Shown: one piece after another, positions 33,500 to 41,535 of the stretch
Layout: each line of letters begins with the position of its first letter
Position numbering within the stretch: the first letter of the stretch is position 1
Assembly: GCF_900099965.1 (NCBI RefSeq)
Contig: NZ_FNDJ01000021.1
Location: 1-64,000 of the forward strand
Direction of reading: 5' to 3'
DNA: 64,000 nucleotides
Origin: Nonomuraea jiangxiensis
Lineage (GTDB): Bacteria > Actinomycetota > Actinomycetes > Streptosporangiales > Streptosporangiaceae
Notes under the pieces: generated by a model
Database searches by the model: none
Seen by the model: only the letters and a program-made list of their open reading frames with translations
Told to the model about the DNA's origin: nothing
Translations under genes and position numbers: made by a program

Positions 33500-34993
33500 A
33501 TGCGCCAGATCGATCCCGACTTCCTGGAACTGCCGCTGCGGCGGCTCGCGGACGCCGCTCTCCAGCGCGCCCGCGACCTCGGCGCCGAGCACGCCGATTT
33601 CAGGCTCGAACGTGTACGAGCGGAGACGCTCAGTCTCTATGATGCCCGGCTCGAAGGCGCCATGGACGCTGACGACCTCGGCTACGCCGTCCGCGTCGTC
33701 AAGGGCGGCACCTGGGGGTTCGCCGCGGGCATCCACCTGACCGCCGAGGCGGCCGCCACGGTGGCCGAGCAGGCGGTGCGGGTGGCGGAGGTGAGCGCGC
33801 CCGTCAACCGGGAGCCCATCGAGCTGGCCCAGGAGCCGGTGCACGCCGAGGCCGTGTGGGTGTCGGCCTACGACGTCGACCCGTTCGAGGTGGCCGCGGC
33901 CGAGAAGGTGAGCCTGCTGGCGGAGTGGTCGGCCGGGCTGCTGCAAGGCGCCGACCACGTCTCCGCGCGGCTGCTGCAGGTCAAGGAGCAGAAGTTCTAC
34001 GCCGACACCGCCGGCACGGTCACCACGCAGCAGCGGGTGCGGGTTTACCCGAGGCTCAACGCGATGAAGGCGGGCGAAAGCGGCTTCGACGACATGTCGA
34101 CCATCGCGCCGCCGGTCGGCCGCGGCTACGAATACCTGACGGGCACCGGCTGGGACTGGCAGGCCGAGCTGGCCAGGCTGCCCGAGCTGCTGGCGGAGAA
34201 GCTGGCGGCGCCCTCGGTCGAGGCCGGCGACTACGACCTGGTGATCGACCCGTCCAACCTGTGGCTGACGATCCACGAGTCCGTCGGCCACGCCACCGAG
34301 CTGGACCGGGCGCTCGGCTACGAGGCGGCCTACGCGGGCACCAGTTTCGCCACGTTCGAGCAGCTCAACGAGCTGGTCTACGGCTCGCCGGCGATGAACG
34401 TGACCGGCGACAGGACGGTGACGCACGGCCTGGCGACGGTCGGGTTCGACGACGAGGGCGTGCAGGGGCAGAGCTTCGACATCATCAAGGACGGCATCCT
34501 GGTGGGCTACCAGCTCGACCGGCGGATGGCGCTGATGCAGGGGTTCGGGCGGTCCAACGGGTGCGCGTTCGCCGACTCGCCGGGGCACATGCCGATCCAG
34601 CGCATGGCCAACGTGTCGCTGGCCGCGGCGCCCGGCGGGCCGTCGACCGACGGGCTGATCGCCGGGGTCGAGCGCGGCCTCTACATCGTCGGTGACAAGA
34701 GCTGGTCGATCGACATGCAGCGCTACAACTTCCAGTTCACCGGGCAGCGGGCGTACCGGATCCTGAACGGGAGGCTGGCCGGGCAGGTCAGGGACTTCGC
34801 CTACCAGGCGACGACGACGGACTTCTGGCAGTCGATGGAGGCCGTCGGCGGGCCGGGCACCTACGTGCTCGGGGGCGCGTTCAACTGCGGCAAGGGCCAG
34901 CCGGGGCAGGTCGCGCCGGTCAGCCACGGCTGTCCGGCGGCGCTGTTCAGGGGCGTGCGGATCCTCAACACCGTGCAGGAGGGTGGAAAGTGA
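33500..34993 (+). CDS. tldD: TldD-family metalloprotease subunit
   Basis: This 497-residue protein is the catalytic partner of a TldD/TldE protease, known for trimming peptides such as microcin precursors and CcdA. The metal site is seen in TIHESVGHATELD (HExxxH), with family blocks VIDPSNLWLTIHESVGH, SFDIIKDGILVGYQLDRR and SPGHMPIQRMANVSL. The ATG at 33500 and a GTG at 33494 are both possible starts. The TldE/PmbA gene follows in a 4-bp overlap. No obvious peptide-natural-product precursor is adjacent. Confidence 0.92.
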   Translation: MRQIDPDFLELPLRRLADAALQRARDLGAEHADFRLERVRAETLSLYDARLEGAMDADDLGYAVRVVKGGTWGFAAGIHLTAEAAATVAEQAVRVAEVSAPVNREPIELAQEPVHAEAVWVSAYDVDPFEVAAAEKVSLLAEWSAGLLQGADHVSARLLQVKEQKFYADTAGTVTTQQRVRVYPRLNAMKAGESGFDDMSTIAPPVGRGYEYLTGTGWDWQAELARLPELLAEKLAAPSVEAGDYDLVIDPSNLWLTIHESVGHATELDRALGYEAAYAGTSFATFEQLNELVYGSPAMNVTGDRTVTHGLATVGFDDEGVQGQSFDIIKDGILVGYQLDRRMALMQGFGRSNGCAFADSPGHMPIQRMANVSLAAAPGGPSTDGLIAGVERGLYIVGDKSWSIDMQRYNFQFTGQRAYRILNGRLAGQVRDFAYQATTTDFWQSMEAVGGPGTYVLGGAFNCGKGQPGQVAPVSHGCPAALFRGVRILNTVQEGGK

Positions 34994-36417
34994 GCGAGCT
35001 CGGCGAGCGCGGATTCCCGGAGGGAACGCCCGGCATGCCGGTCCAGGTCTCTCCGCAGGGGATGGTGGAGCGGGCGCTGGAGCTGTCCGCCAATGACGGT
35101 TGCGTGGTGCTGGTGGACGAGGAGTCCACGGCCAACCTGCGGTTCGCGGGCAACACGCTGACGACCAACGGCGTGGCCCGGTCGTCCCGGCTGACCGTGA
35201 TCTCGATCGCGGGGCAGGGGGTCGGGGTGGTGTCGCGGGCGGCCGTACGCGAGGAGCAGCTCGCCGACGTGGTGGCCGCGGCCGACGCGGCGGCACGCGC
35301 GGCGCAGCCCGCCGAGGACGCCCGCGCGCTCGTCGAGGGCGTGCCGGCCTCACCGCACTGGGACGAGGAGATACGGCCGACCGACTTCGGGGTGTTCGAG
35401 AGGTTCGCGCCCGCGCTCGGCGAGGCGTTCGCGGACGCGGAGGCGGGCGGCAGGAGACTGTACGGATTCGCGGAGCACTCGCTGACCTCGACGTTCCTCG
35501 GCACGTCCAGCGGCCTGCGGCTGCGGCACGACCAGCCCACCGGGCGGCTGGAGCTCAACGCCAAGTCCTCCGACCTGAAGCGCTCGGCGTGGACGGGCGT
35601 GTCCACGCGGGACTTCACGGACGTGGACGTGACCGCGCTCGGGTCCGCGCTCGCGCGGCGCCTGGACTGGGGCAGGACCAGGGTGGACCTGCCCGCGGGG
35701 CGCTACGAGACGCTGCTGCCGCCGGGCGCGGTGGCCGACCTGATGATCTACATGTACTGGTCGTCGGGGGCCAGGGACGCGCTCGACGGGCGTTCGGTGT
35801 TCTCCAGGCCGGGCGGCGGCACGCGGGTGGGCGAGCGGCTCGCCACGCTGCCCGTGTCGCTGTCCAGCGATCCGGGCGCGGCGGGGATCGCGTGCGCGCC
35901 GTTCGTGGCGGCGCACGCCTCCGGCCGGGACAGCTCGGTCTTCGACAACGGGCTGCCGCTGGGGCCGACCGACTGGATCAGGGACGGGCGGCTGGAGGCG
36001 CTGCTGCAGACGCGCTACTCGGCGGAGCTGAGCGGGCTGGCGGTGACGCCGGGGATCGACAACCTGATCATGGAGGGGCCGGCCGGCGGGCGGTCGCTGG
36101 AGGAGATGATCGCCGGCACCCGGCGCGGGCTGCTGGTCACCTGCCTGTGGTACATCCGGGAGGTCGATCCGCAGACGCTGCTGCTGACGGGGCTGACCAG
36201 GGACGGGGTCTACCTGGTCGAGAACGGCGAGGTGGTCGGCGAGGTGAACAACTTCCGGTTCAACGAGAGCCCGGTGGACCTGCTCGGGCGGATGACCGAG
36301 GTGGGGGCGAGCGAGCGCACGTTGCCCCGGGAGTGGAACGACTACTTCCAGCGCACGGTCATGCCCGCGGTGCGGGTGCCGGACTTCAACATGTCGACGG
36401 TCAGCCAGGCGAGCTGA
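34990..36417 (+). CDS. TldE/PmbA-family partner protein
   Basis: This 475-residue PmbA/TldE homologue begins with a GTG overlapping the tldD stop by 4 bp. It has the family N terminus about residue 20 (QGMVERALELSANDGCVVLVDEESTANLRF), no HExxxH, and the C-terminal block FNESPVDLLGRMTEVG. It would form the heteromeric protease with TldD and bind extended peptides. Its 3' end is overlapped by about 76 bp by the antisense remnant of a tyrosine phosphatase. Confidence 0.92.
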   Translation: MSELGERGFPEGTPGMPVQVSPQGMVERALELSANDGCVVLVDEESTANLRFAGNTLTTNGVARSSRLTVISIAGQGVGVVSRAAVREEQLADVVAAADAAARAAQPAEDARALVEGVPASPHWDEEIRPTDFGVFERFAPALGEAFADAEAGGRRLYGFAEHSLTSTFLGTSSGLRLRHDQPTGRLELNAKSSDLKRSAWTGVSTRDFTDVDVTALGSALARRLDWGRTRVDLPAGRYETLLPPGAVADLMIYMYWSSGARDALDGRSVFSRPGGGTRVGERLATLPVSLSSDPGAAGIACAPFVAAHASGRDSSVFDNGLPLGPTDWIRDGRLEALLQTRYSAELSGLAVTPGIDNLIMEGPAGGRSLEEMIAGTRRGLLVTCLWYIREVDPQTLLLTGLTRDGVYLVENGEVVGEVNNFRFNESPVDLLGRMTEVGASERTLPREWNDYFQRTVMPAVRVPDFNMSTVSQAS

Positions 36418-36659
36418 GCGGCCCGGCGCGGGTGGCGGCGCTCGGCGGCCGGGTCGAGGCCCAGCCGGTCGAGCGTCGTGATCGCGTGCGGCGCCATGGC
36501 GTGGCCGGTCGGTGCGGACACCCCCGCGCCGGCCACCGTCATGGGAACGGCCATGGGCTGGGCCGTGGAGCGGAGCATCGCCCGGGTGATCACCTCCGCC
36601 ATCGCGGAGCGGCAGATGTCCGCCGTGCAGACCGGCAGGATGCCGAACTCGTCGCTCAC
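36342..36659 (-). pseudogene. truncated low-molecular-weight protein tyrosine phosphatase
   Basis: The N-terminal half resembles LMW-PTP enzymes: ILPVCTADICRSAMAEVITRA contains the P-loop CX5R(S), though with Asp where Asn is usual, and VAGAGVSAPTGHAMAPHA matches the following conserved block. After about residue 85 similarity stops and the frame runs antisense into the TldE gene. The second half, with the catalytic Asp and the DPY-type motif, is missing. Full-length relatives are about 150-200 residues; this has 105. The GTG start lies 1 bp after the stop of the amidase gene, so it was once a coupled partner. It is probably non-functional. Confidence 0.6.
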
Positions 36660-36660
36660 G

Positions 36661-37686
36661 CTAGCCGCTGCCGCCCGCCGCCGAGAGGCGCACGTCGTGC
36701 ACGCGGTCCCACTTCTGAGCCGTGACGAGCCGGGCGGTGAGGTCGTCCTGGTCGTAGACGACCGACCACCTGGTGTGCACCTGGGCGACCCTCCTGAGCA
36801 GCTCCATCGCCTCGGTCCCCGCGCCTTCGGCGAGCTTGCGGTAGCGGGCGTCGGACAGCTTGGCGGCCCGGTCGGCGCCGGTCATCGTGATGTTGGTGAG
36901 ATAGCGGTCGTCGATGACGTTGAGGCGGCCCTCGCCGAATTCGACGACCGCGGACCTGCCCGCCCGGTCGGCGATCAGGTAGTGGAGCTGGGGGCCGCCG
37001 GTGAAGTCCAGGTTGTAGCGGCCCATCAGGGCGATCGCCTCGGACACGGTCGCGGCCCGGTCGAGGATCAGCCTGATGATCCGCACGCCGCTCACGGTGG
37101 TGCGGCCCGGGGCCGGGTCGGGTAACCGCGCGTCGGGCGCCTGGGCCAGGCCGATGACGAGCCCCTGCTCGTTCATGCCGTCGAACGGGGTCAGCACCGC
37201 GTGCGCCAGCCGCCGCCGGTCCTGCGGGGCGCTCAGGTCCGGCTTGGCCCCCGGCGGGAACAGGTAGGAGACGTCGGCCATGGACACCGAGGCGTAGCCG
37301 TCCCGCGGGTCGTTGTGGACGATCATGGCGGGGTTGGGGTCCCAGTCGAAGTTCCTGCCGAACTCGCCGGGGCGGTGGAACAGCGAGCACGCCCAGCCGT
37401 CCCCGCGCCGGGCCAGCTCCGCCTCGGTGAGCGGGGCCTCGGCGTCGTAGCGGCCGTGGTAGGTCATCTCGTACAGCGGCATGTCGTCCACCTGGCGCAG
37501 GGTGGCCGCCGTCCGGCTGATCTCGTCCCGCGTCTGGCTGAGAACCTCCTGGACGGCCGCGGAGGGGGGCGCCGGCCGCGCGGAGCGGCTCAGCGGCACC
37601 GGAGCCTCTGAGGGGCTCTCAGGCGCGCATGCCGCCGCTGACGCCAGCACGAGGGCCGACAACACCGCCACCGCAGGGGTTCGCAT
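36661..37686 (-). CDS. linear amide C-N hydrolase (choloylglycine-hydrolase/C45-like) lipoprotein
   Basis: This 341-residue exported Ntn-type hydrolase has a signal peptide with a lipobox-like ASAAAC (Cys20). The probable nucleophile is Cys100 in GDGWACSLFH, exposed after processing, followed by FGRNFDWDPNPAMIVHN, the family signature. MNEQGLVIGLAQAPDA, RIIRLILDRAATVSEAI and NLDFTGGPQLHYLIAD also fit. Such enzymes cleave linear amides, penicillin V, bile salts or acyl-homoserine lactones; the substrate here is unknown. A broken phosphatase gene follows 1 bp downstream. Confidence 0.87.
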   Translation of the reverse strand: MRTPAVAVLSALVLASAAACAPESPSEAPVPLSRSARPAPPSAAVQEVLSQTRDEISRTAATLRQVDDMPLYEMTYHGRYDAEAPLTEAELARRGDGWACSLFHRPGEFGRNFDWDPNPAMIVHNDPRDGYASVSMADVSYLFPPGAKPDLSAPQDRRRLAHAVLTPFDGMNEQGLVIGLAQAPDARLPDPAPGRTTVSGVRIIRLILDRAATVSEAIALMGRYNLDFTGGPQLHYLIADRAGRSAVVEFGEGRLNVIDDRYLTNITMTGADRAAKLSDARYRKLAEGAGTEAMELLRRVAQVHTRWSVVYDQDDLTARLVTAQKWDRVHDVRLSAAGGSG

Positions 37687-37728
37687 GGTCGTAGTGTGCC
37701 TTCCGGCGCCCGCCGTGTCACCCGTGGA

Positions 37729-37941
37729 TCACGCGTCCTCGAGGCGGAAGCCCACCTTCATGCCGACCTGGAAGTGCGCGACCTCGCCCGCGTCGAGGTA
37801 TCCGCGGATCTCCGTCACCTCGAACCAGTCGAGGTGGCGCAGGGTCTGCGAGGCCCGCTTGACCCCGTTGCGGATGGCCTGATCCACGCTTTCCGCCGAG
37901 GTGCCCACGATCTCGGTGACCCGATACGTTCGATCCGTCAT
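37729..37941 (-). CDS. dodecin
   Basis: This 70-residue flavin-binding dodecin reads TYRVTEIVGTSAESVDQAI, then RASQTLRHLDWFEVTEIRGYLD with the conserved Trp that stacks on flavin, and ends AHFQVGMKVGFRLED. Dodecins assemble into 12-mers that store riboflavin, FMN or CoA. The ATG at 37941 is preceded by AAGGAGGATGTGGAG. It is divergent from the DUF3099 gene over 99 bp and stands alone. Confidence 0.93.
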   Translation of the reverse strand: MTDRTYRVTEIVGTSAESVDQAIRNGVKRASQTLRHLDWFEVTEIRGYLDAGEVAHFQVGMKVGFRLEDA

Positions 37942-38040
37942 CTCCACATCCTCCTTACTAGAAGGCCATGATCGCATGACCCTCGTCCCCGTCCAGGGGC
38001 GCACTCGCGGGCGGCTCCTCCGAGGTCTACCGTGGAAGGT

Positions 38041-38355
38041 ATGAAGGGGTGGCGTAAGAAGCAGGCTGTCCACCAGGTCACGGACGCCGGGCCGTCGCTG
38101 TCGGCCGACATCCGCAAGCGGGAGATCAGCTACCTCATCAAGATGGGCATCCGGACGATCTGCCTGATCCTGGCGGTCGTGGTGCCGGTGCCGTGGCCGT
38201 ACCGGCTGCTGTTCATCGGGGCGGCGGTCTTTTTGCCATACATAGCCGTAATCGGGGCCAATGAGAGGGGCAAGCCTGCCCCGCCTCCTACCTTTCAGTC
38301 GCCTGAGGCTAACCAAACCGAGATACCGCTGCATCGACGCGAGATCGGGTCGTGA
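38041..38355 (+). CDS. DUF3099 membrane protein
   Basis: This 104-residue protein matches the small actinobacterial DUF3099 membrane family: a basic N terminus, HQVTDAGPSLSADIRKREISYLIKMG, then two membrane helices (TICLILAVVVPVPWPYRL and LLFIGAAVFLPYIAVIGANE) and a short charged tail. Function is unknown. The ATG at 38041 follows GGAAGG. The 6C-like RNA begins about 45 bp downstream on the same strand from its own apparent promoter. Confidence 0.87.
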   Translation: MKGWRKKQAVHQVTDAGPSLSADIRKREISYLIKMGIRTICLILAVVVPVPWPYRLLFIGAAVFLPYIAVIGANERGKPAPPPTFQSPEANQTEIPLHRREIGS

Positions 38356-38362
38356 CTAAGTC

Positions 38363-38394
38363 TTGACGCATCCCATGGGTTGTAGGTGTACGCT
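38363..38394 (+). promoter_or_regulatory. putative promoter of the 6C-like RNA
   Basis: TTGACG (38363-38368) and TACGCT (38389-38394) match housekeeping -35 and -10 elements, although the 20-bp spacer is longer than ideal. A start near 38401 would begin transcription right at the first hairpin of the RNA. Confidence 0.45.
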
Positions 38395-38400
38395 TTAGCC

Positions 38401-38515
38401 AAGCGCTCCGGTCCCCCGTCGGAGTGCTGGTGCCGGCGTTCCGGGCCCCCGTCGGAACGCCGATGAAGCGACGCCGGGTGGTTTGCCCCCGTAACCACCC
38501 GGCGTCGCCCTTTCC
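38401..38515 (+). ncRNA. 6C-like small RNA (three C-loop hairpins)
   Basis: Three consecutive hairpins each carry a loop containing CCCCCGT. The first is 38403-38410 with 38420-38427 (8 bp, loop GTCCCCCGT). The second is 38435-38443 with 38453-38461 (9 bp perfect, loop GGCCCCCGT). The third is 38469-38483 with 38493-38507 (15 bp perfect, loop TGCCCCCGT), followed by CCCTTTCC. This matches the actinobacterial 6C RNA design of C-rich loops with a strong terminator stem at the end, and no reading frame spans it. Loops have five rather than six C, so I call it 6C-like. 6C RNAs are thought to base-pair with G-rich mRNA regions; targets here are unknown. Confidence 0.75.
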
Positions 38516-38600
38516 TCCAGGGGAAACCCGCGACCCGTAACGATCAAGGGCGCGCTCGGGCCGGTCATCGGATAGGACCGCTTTCCCGAAATCGTTTACA

Positions 38601-38647
38601 CTCCCTCCCGCCTCGTTATTCACAGGAAATCTTCAGGCGGGAGGGAG
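38601..38647 (-). terminator. 13-bp inverted repeat downstream of DUF6457 gene
   Basis: CTCCCTCCCGCCT (38601-38613) and AGGCGGGAGGGAG (38635-38647) pair perfectly around a 21-base AT-richer loop, 27 bp past the stop of the leftward DUF6457 gene. It probably ends the moaA-DUF6457 transcript. The rest of 38516-38673 shows nothing recognisable. Confidence 0.6.
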
Positions 38648-38673
38648 CTTGACATCACGAGTTCGTTCGGGTG

Positions 38674-38931
38674 TCAGCTGTCAGTCAGCGTCTCAGTAGT
38701 CGCTTCGCCCCAGTTTTTCGCCAATGTGGTCAGTCTGGCCACGGCATCCTCCGGAGCGCTGCCTGACCCCTGCGCTAGCCCGAGCAGGTAGGCGGTCAGC
38801 GGCGCGGCCGGCCTGGCGACGCCGTGAGCCACCTCCTTGGTCAGGTCGAGGATCTGGTCGCGGTCCACGGTCGCCGGGTCGATGCCCAGCTCCTTGCAGG
38901 CCAGCGCGGTCCATTCGTTGAGCACGTGCAT
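38674..38931 (-). CDS. DUF6457 family protein
   Basis: This 85-residue protein matches the small DUF6457 family: HVLNEWTALACKELGID, LDLTKEVAHGVARPAAPLTAYLLGLA, and a variable tail. The ATG at 38931 is chosen because GGAGGAGG lies five bases upstream; a longer start at 38958 is less likely. It lies about 130 bp downstream of moaA on the same strand. Relatives are often next to molybdenum-cofactor genes, so a role in molybdoenzyme maturation is plausible but unproven. Confidence 0.82.
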   Translation of the reverse strand: MHVLNEWTALACKELGIDPATVDRDQILDLTKEVAHGVARPAAPLTAYLLGLAQGSGSAPEDAVARLTTLAKNWGEATTETLTDS

Positions 38932-39061
38932 ACGAGCCTCCTCCGGGTGGTCGTCCATTGTGTCGCAGGCAGTCCGCGATCAGATCACGGCCTTCCCCAC
39001 GGCACCCGGCGTACCCCTCGCAGGAGCTCTGGACCGGCCGCGCCGGTCCGCCGGGGGTCGC

Positions 39062-40051
39062 TCAGCCGCCGATCGCGGACATGGGCCTGGACGGCTGGAG
39101 GAAGGACGGGTCATCGATGCCGTGCCCGGCGCGCTTGCGCGCCATGGCCGCCATCCAGCGCGCGGCCAACTCCTCGTCGGACGCGCCCGCGCGCAGCGCG
39201 GACTTCAGGTCGGACTCCTCGGTGGCGAACAGGCAGTTGCGCACCTGGCCGTCGGCGGTGAGGCGGACCCGGTCGCAGGCGCCGCAGAACGGGCGGGTCA
39301 CCGAGCCGATCACGCCCACCCTGGACGGGCCGCCGTCCACCAGGAACCGCTCGGCGGGCGCGCTCCCCCGCTCCTCCAGGTCGTCGGGCGTGAGGTCGAA
39401 CGAGCCGGACAACAGGTCGAGGATCTCGTCGGCGGTGACCATGTCGTCGCGGCTCCAGCGGTGCTGGGCGTCGAGCGGCATCTGCTCGATGAAGCGCAGC
39501 TCATAGCCCTGCTCCAGGCACCACCGCAGCAGCGGCACCGCCTCGTGCTCGTTGACACCGCGCATCAGCACGGAGTTCACCTTGACCGGGCGCAGGCCCG
39601 CGGCGTCGGCGGCGGCCAGCCCGGCGATCACGTCGGCGTGCCGGTCGCGGTGGGCGAGCCGCTTGAACGTGGCCGCGTCGAGGGTGTCGAGCGAGACGTT
39701 GACCCGGTCCAGCCCGGCCTCCGCGAGCGGCCCCGCCAGGCGGGCCAGCCCGATGCCGTTGGTGGTCAGCGAGACCTGGGGCTTGGGCGTGAGGGCGGCG
39801 GTGCGGGTGACGATGTCGACCAGCTCGCGCCGGATCAGCGGCTCGCCGCCGGTGTAGCGCACCTCCGTGATGCCGAGGCGTTCGACGCCGATCGCGACGA
39901 GGCGGACGATCTCGTCGGCCGTGAGGAGCTGGGCGTTCGGCAGCCAGTCGAGACCCTCGGGAGGCATGCAGTAGGTGCAGCGCAGGTTGCACTTGTCCGT
40001 GAGGGACACCCGCAGATCCGTCGCCACCCGTCCGAACGAGTCTCGCAACAT
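39062..40051 (-). CDS. moaA: GTP 3',8-cyclase of molybdenum cofactor synthesis
   Basis: This 329-residue radical-SAM enzyme rearranges GTP to 3',8-cyclo-GTP with MoaC as next partner. The N-terminal [4Fe-4S] site is CNLRCTYC (Cys21, 25, 28). The SAM motif is RYTGGEPLIRREL, and the C-terminal cluster has GACDRVRLTADGQVRNCL. The C terminus ends SAIGG, the Gly-Gly tail needed for activity. GGAGGTGA precedes the ATG. A C(UUCG)G tetraloop hairpin lies 20 bp upstream in the leader. An aldehyde oxidoreductase homologue at 58 kb in this window could be a user of the cofactor. Confidence 0.97.
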   Translation of the reverse strand: MLRDSFGRVATDLRVSLTDKCNLRCTYCMPPEGLDWLPNAQLLTADEIVRLVAIGVERLGITEVRYTGGEPLIRRELVDIVTRTAALTPKPQVSLTTNGIGLARLAGPLAEAGLDRVNVSLDTLDAATFKRLAHRDRHADVIAGLAAADAAGLRPVKVNSVLMRGVNEHEAVPLLRWCLEQGYELRFIEQMPLDAQHRWSRDDMVTADEILDLLSGSFDLTPDDLEERGSAPAERFLVDGGPSRVGVIGSVTRPFCGACDRVRLTADGQVRNCLFATEESDLKSALRAGASDEELAARWMAAMARKRAGHGIDDPSFLQPSRPMSAIGG

Positions 40052-40194
40052 GGCGTCACCTCCTGTTCATTTGGCCCGAAGGCCAGACTATGACGGCATT
40101 CGTCCGAGGCTCAAAACCGCCCGCTCTAGGCACAACGCATTTATCCTAGATCGATTCCCCGGCTGGCCGGAGGCAGGGTGAACGCCCGTCCCGG

Positions 40195-40566
40195 CTACCG
40201 GGCGGCGGTGGCGTGCCAGGTCTCGCGGGCCCGGATCAGCTCGGCCAGGTGGCGCCGGGACCATTCGCAGCCGGCGTTCATGGGGGCGAGCAGGCTGCGG
40301 CCGAGGTCGGTCAGCGCGTACTCGACGCGCGGCGGGATCTCCTCGTACGCGGTGCGTGTCAGCAGGCCGTCGCGTTCCATGGCGCGCAGGGACTCGGTGA
40401 GCACCTTCGGAGTGATGCCGCGCAGCGGCACCTGCAGCTCGGTGAAACGGCGCGGGCCCGGCTCCAGGCAGCGGATGATCTTCGCGGTCCACTTGTCGCC
40501 GATGCGGACGGGGGCGGCGACGGGCGGGCACCCGGCGAACATGTCTGGATCGAGCGGCTCCGGCAT
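40195..40566 (-). CDS. HxlR-family transcriptional regulator
   Basis: This 123-residue winged-helix regulator contains the family start FAGCPPVAAPVRIGDKWTAKIIRCL with the conserved Cys, then RFTELQVPLRGITPKVLTESLRAMERDGLLTR and YALTDLGRSLL. HxlR proteins sense aldehydes or oxidants, often through that Cys. It is divergent from the NAD(P)-binding protein at 40688, which is its probable target. Starts at 40566 and 40575 are both possible; the ribosome binding site is weak. Confidence 0.9.
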   Translation of the reverse strand: MPEPLDPDMFAGCPPVAAPVRIGDKWTAKIIRCLEPGPRRFTELQVPLRGITPKVLTESLRAMERDGLLTRTAYEEIPPRVEYALTDLGRSLLAPMNAGCEWSRRHLAELIRARETWHATAAR

Positions 40567-40687
40567 GCCCGCCATCGTAGGCAGGTCACTATCGTTGCGG
40601 AAAGCGTGGGGTCGCCATCTACCGTCTCCGGCGTGGACGGGCCGATCTGAGTCCGTCCGGGCTTCGGGCGAACGGAGTGATGGCGCG

Positions 40688-41479
40688 ATGAGCAGGATCG
40701 TGGTGTACGGGGCCGGCGGGCGGGCCGGGGTTCGGGTGGTCGCGGAGGCGGCGCGGCGGGGGCACGAGGTGACCGCCGTGGTGCGGGATCCGGACAGGTA
40801 CGCGCATCTGTCGGAGGTGCCGGTCCTCGGCGCGGAGGGACCCAGGGTGGAGGGCCGTGGGGCGGAGGCCCGTGGAGCGGAGGCCCGTGGAGCGGAGGCC
40901 CGTGGGGCGGAGGGACCTGGCGCGGTGGGGCTTCGGGGCGGCGGGGTGGGCGACCGGCGTGGGCGGGTTCGGGTGGTGGGCGGGGATGTCACCGATGCCG
41001 CCAGCGTGGCGGAGACGGCGGCGGGGCACGGGGCGGCGATCCAGGTGGCGGCGCGGCTCGACATGCCGTCCGAGGAGTTCTACGGCGCGGCCGCGCGGGC
41101 GCTCGCCGAGGGGCTCGGGCGGGCCGGGGTGTCGCGGCTGGTCGCGCTCGGCATCGGCTCCCTGCTGGAGGTCTCGCCCGGGGTGCGGCTGATCGACACG
41201 CCTGGGTTCCCGGCGGAGGCGCGGGCGTTCTCGCTGGGGCACGCCGTGGAGCTGGCGGTGCTCGCGGAGTCCGGGCTGGACTGGGTGGTACTGGCGCCGC
41301 CGCCGGTGATCCTCGACGCCGAGGCCACGGGGACGGGGCGGTACCGGTTCGGGGACGGGCGGGTGCCGGAGCAGGACCCGGCCGATCCGGTGTTCTCGTA
41401 CGCGGATCTGGCGGCGGCCCTGGTCGACGAGGTCGAACGGCCGCGCCGGCACCGGGCGCAGGTCGCGGTGTCGTACTGA
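40688..41479 (+). CDS. NAD(P)-binding atypical SDR with an internal repeat insertion
   Basis: This 263-residue NmrA/NAD(P)H-binding protein begins SRIVVYGAGGRAGVRVVAEAARRGHEVTAVVRDP. The second half (GVSRLVALGIGSLLEV, AVELAVLAESGLDWVVLAPPPVI, VFSYADLAAALVDEVE) fits the family. Between the first beta-alpha unit and GDVTDAASVAE lies an insert of about 45 residues made largely of ARGAE repeats, encoded by four 15-bp units. The insert should form a flexible loop. It is divergent from an HxlR regulator and is likely a quinone- or aldehyde-responsive reductase. Confidence 0.85.
   Translation: MSRIVVYGAGGRAGVRVVAEAARRGHEVTAVVRDPDRYAHLSEVPVLGAEGPRVEGRGAEARGAEARGAEARGAEGPGAVGLRGGGVGDRRGRVRVVGGDVTDAASVAETAAGHGAAIQVAARLDMPSEEFYGAAARALAEGLGRAGVSRLVALGIGSLLEVSPGVRLIDTPGFPAEARAFSLGHAVELAVLAESGLDWVVLAPPPVILDAEATGTGRYRFGDGRVPEQDPADPVFSYADLAAALVDEVERPRRHRAQVAVSY
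40856..40915 (+). repeat. four 15-bp in-frame tandem repeats
   Basis: Units at 40856, 40871, 40886 and 40901 read CGTGG(A/G)GCGGAGG followed by CC or, in the last, GA. They keep frame and encode RGAEA/RGAEG. Only the fifth/sixth position and the last bases vary, so the array looks recent. Confidence 0.9.
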
Positions 41480-41493
41480 CGGGGGCGGACATG

Positions 41494-41527
41494 CCGGACG
41501 CCCGGCCTTGGGTGGCCGGGCGTCCGG
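41494..41527. terminator. 14-bp bidirectional terminator hairpin
   Basis: CCGGACGCCCGGCC (41494-41507) and GGCCGGGCGTCCGG (41514-41527) pair perfectly around a 6-base loop in the 56-bp gap between two convergent genes. No T tract is present, as is common in high-GC actinobacteria. Confidence 0.8.
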
Positions 41528-41535
41528 GTGTCGCG

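Noticed and set aside
34990..36417. A RiPP-type peptide precursor near the TldD/TldE pair
   Set aside because: No short gene with a leader/core pattern or modifying enzyme is adjacent, so a natural-product role is not supported.
40072..40085. TGGCC-CGAA-GGCCA hairpin upstream of moaA as a molybdenum-cofactor riboswitch
   Set aside because: It is a single 5-bp UUCG-type hairpin; the long multi-helix Moco RNA fold is absent.
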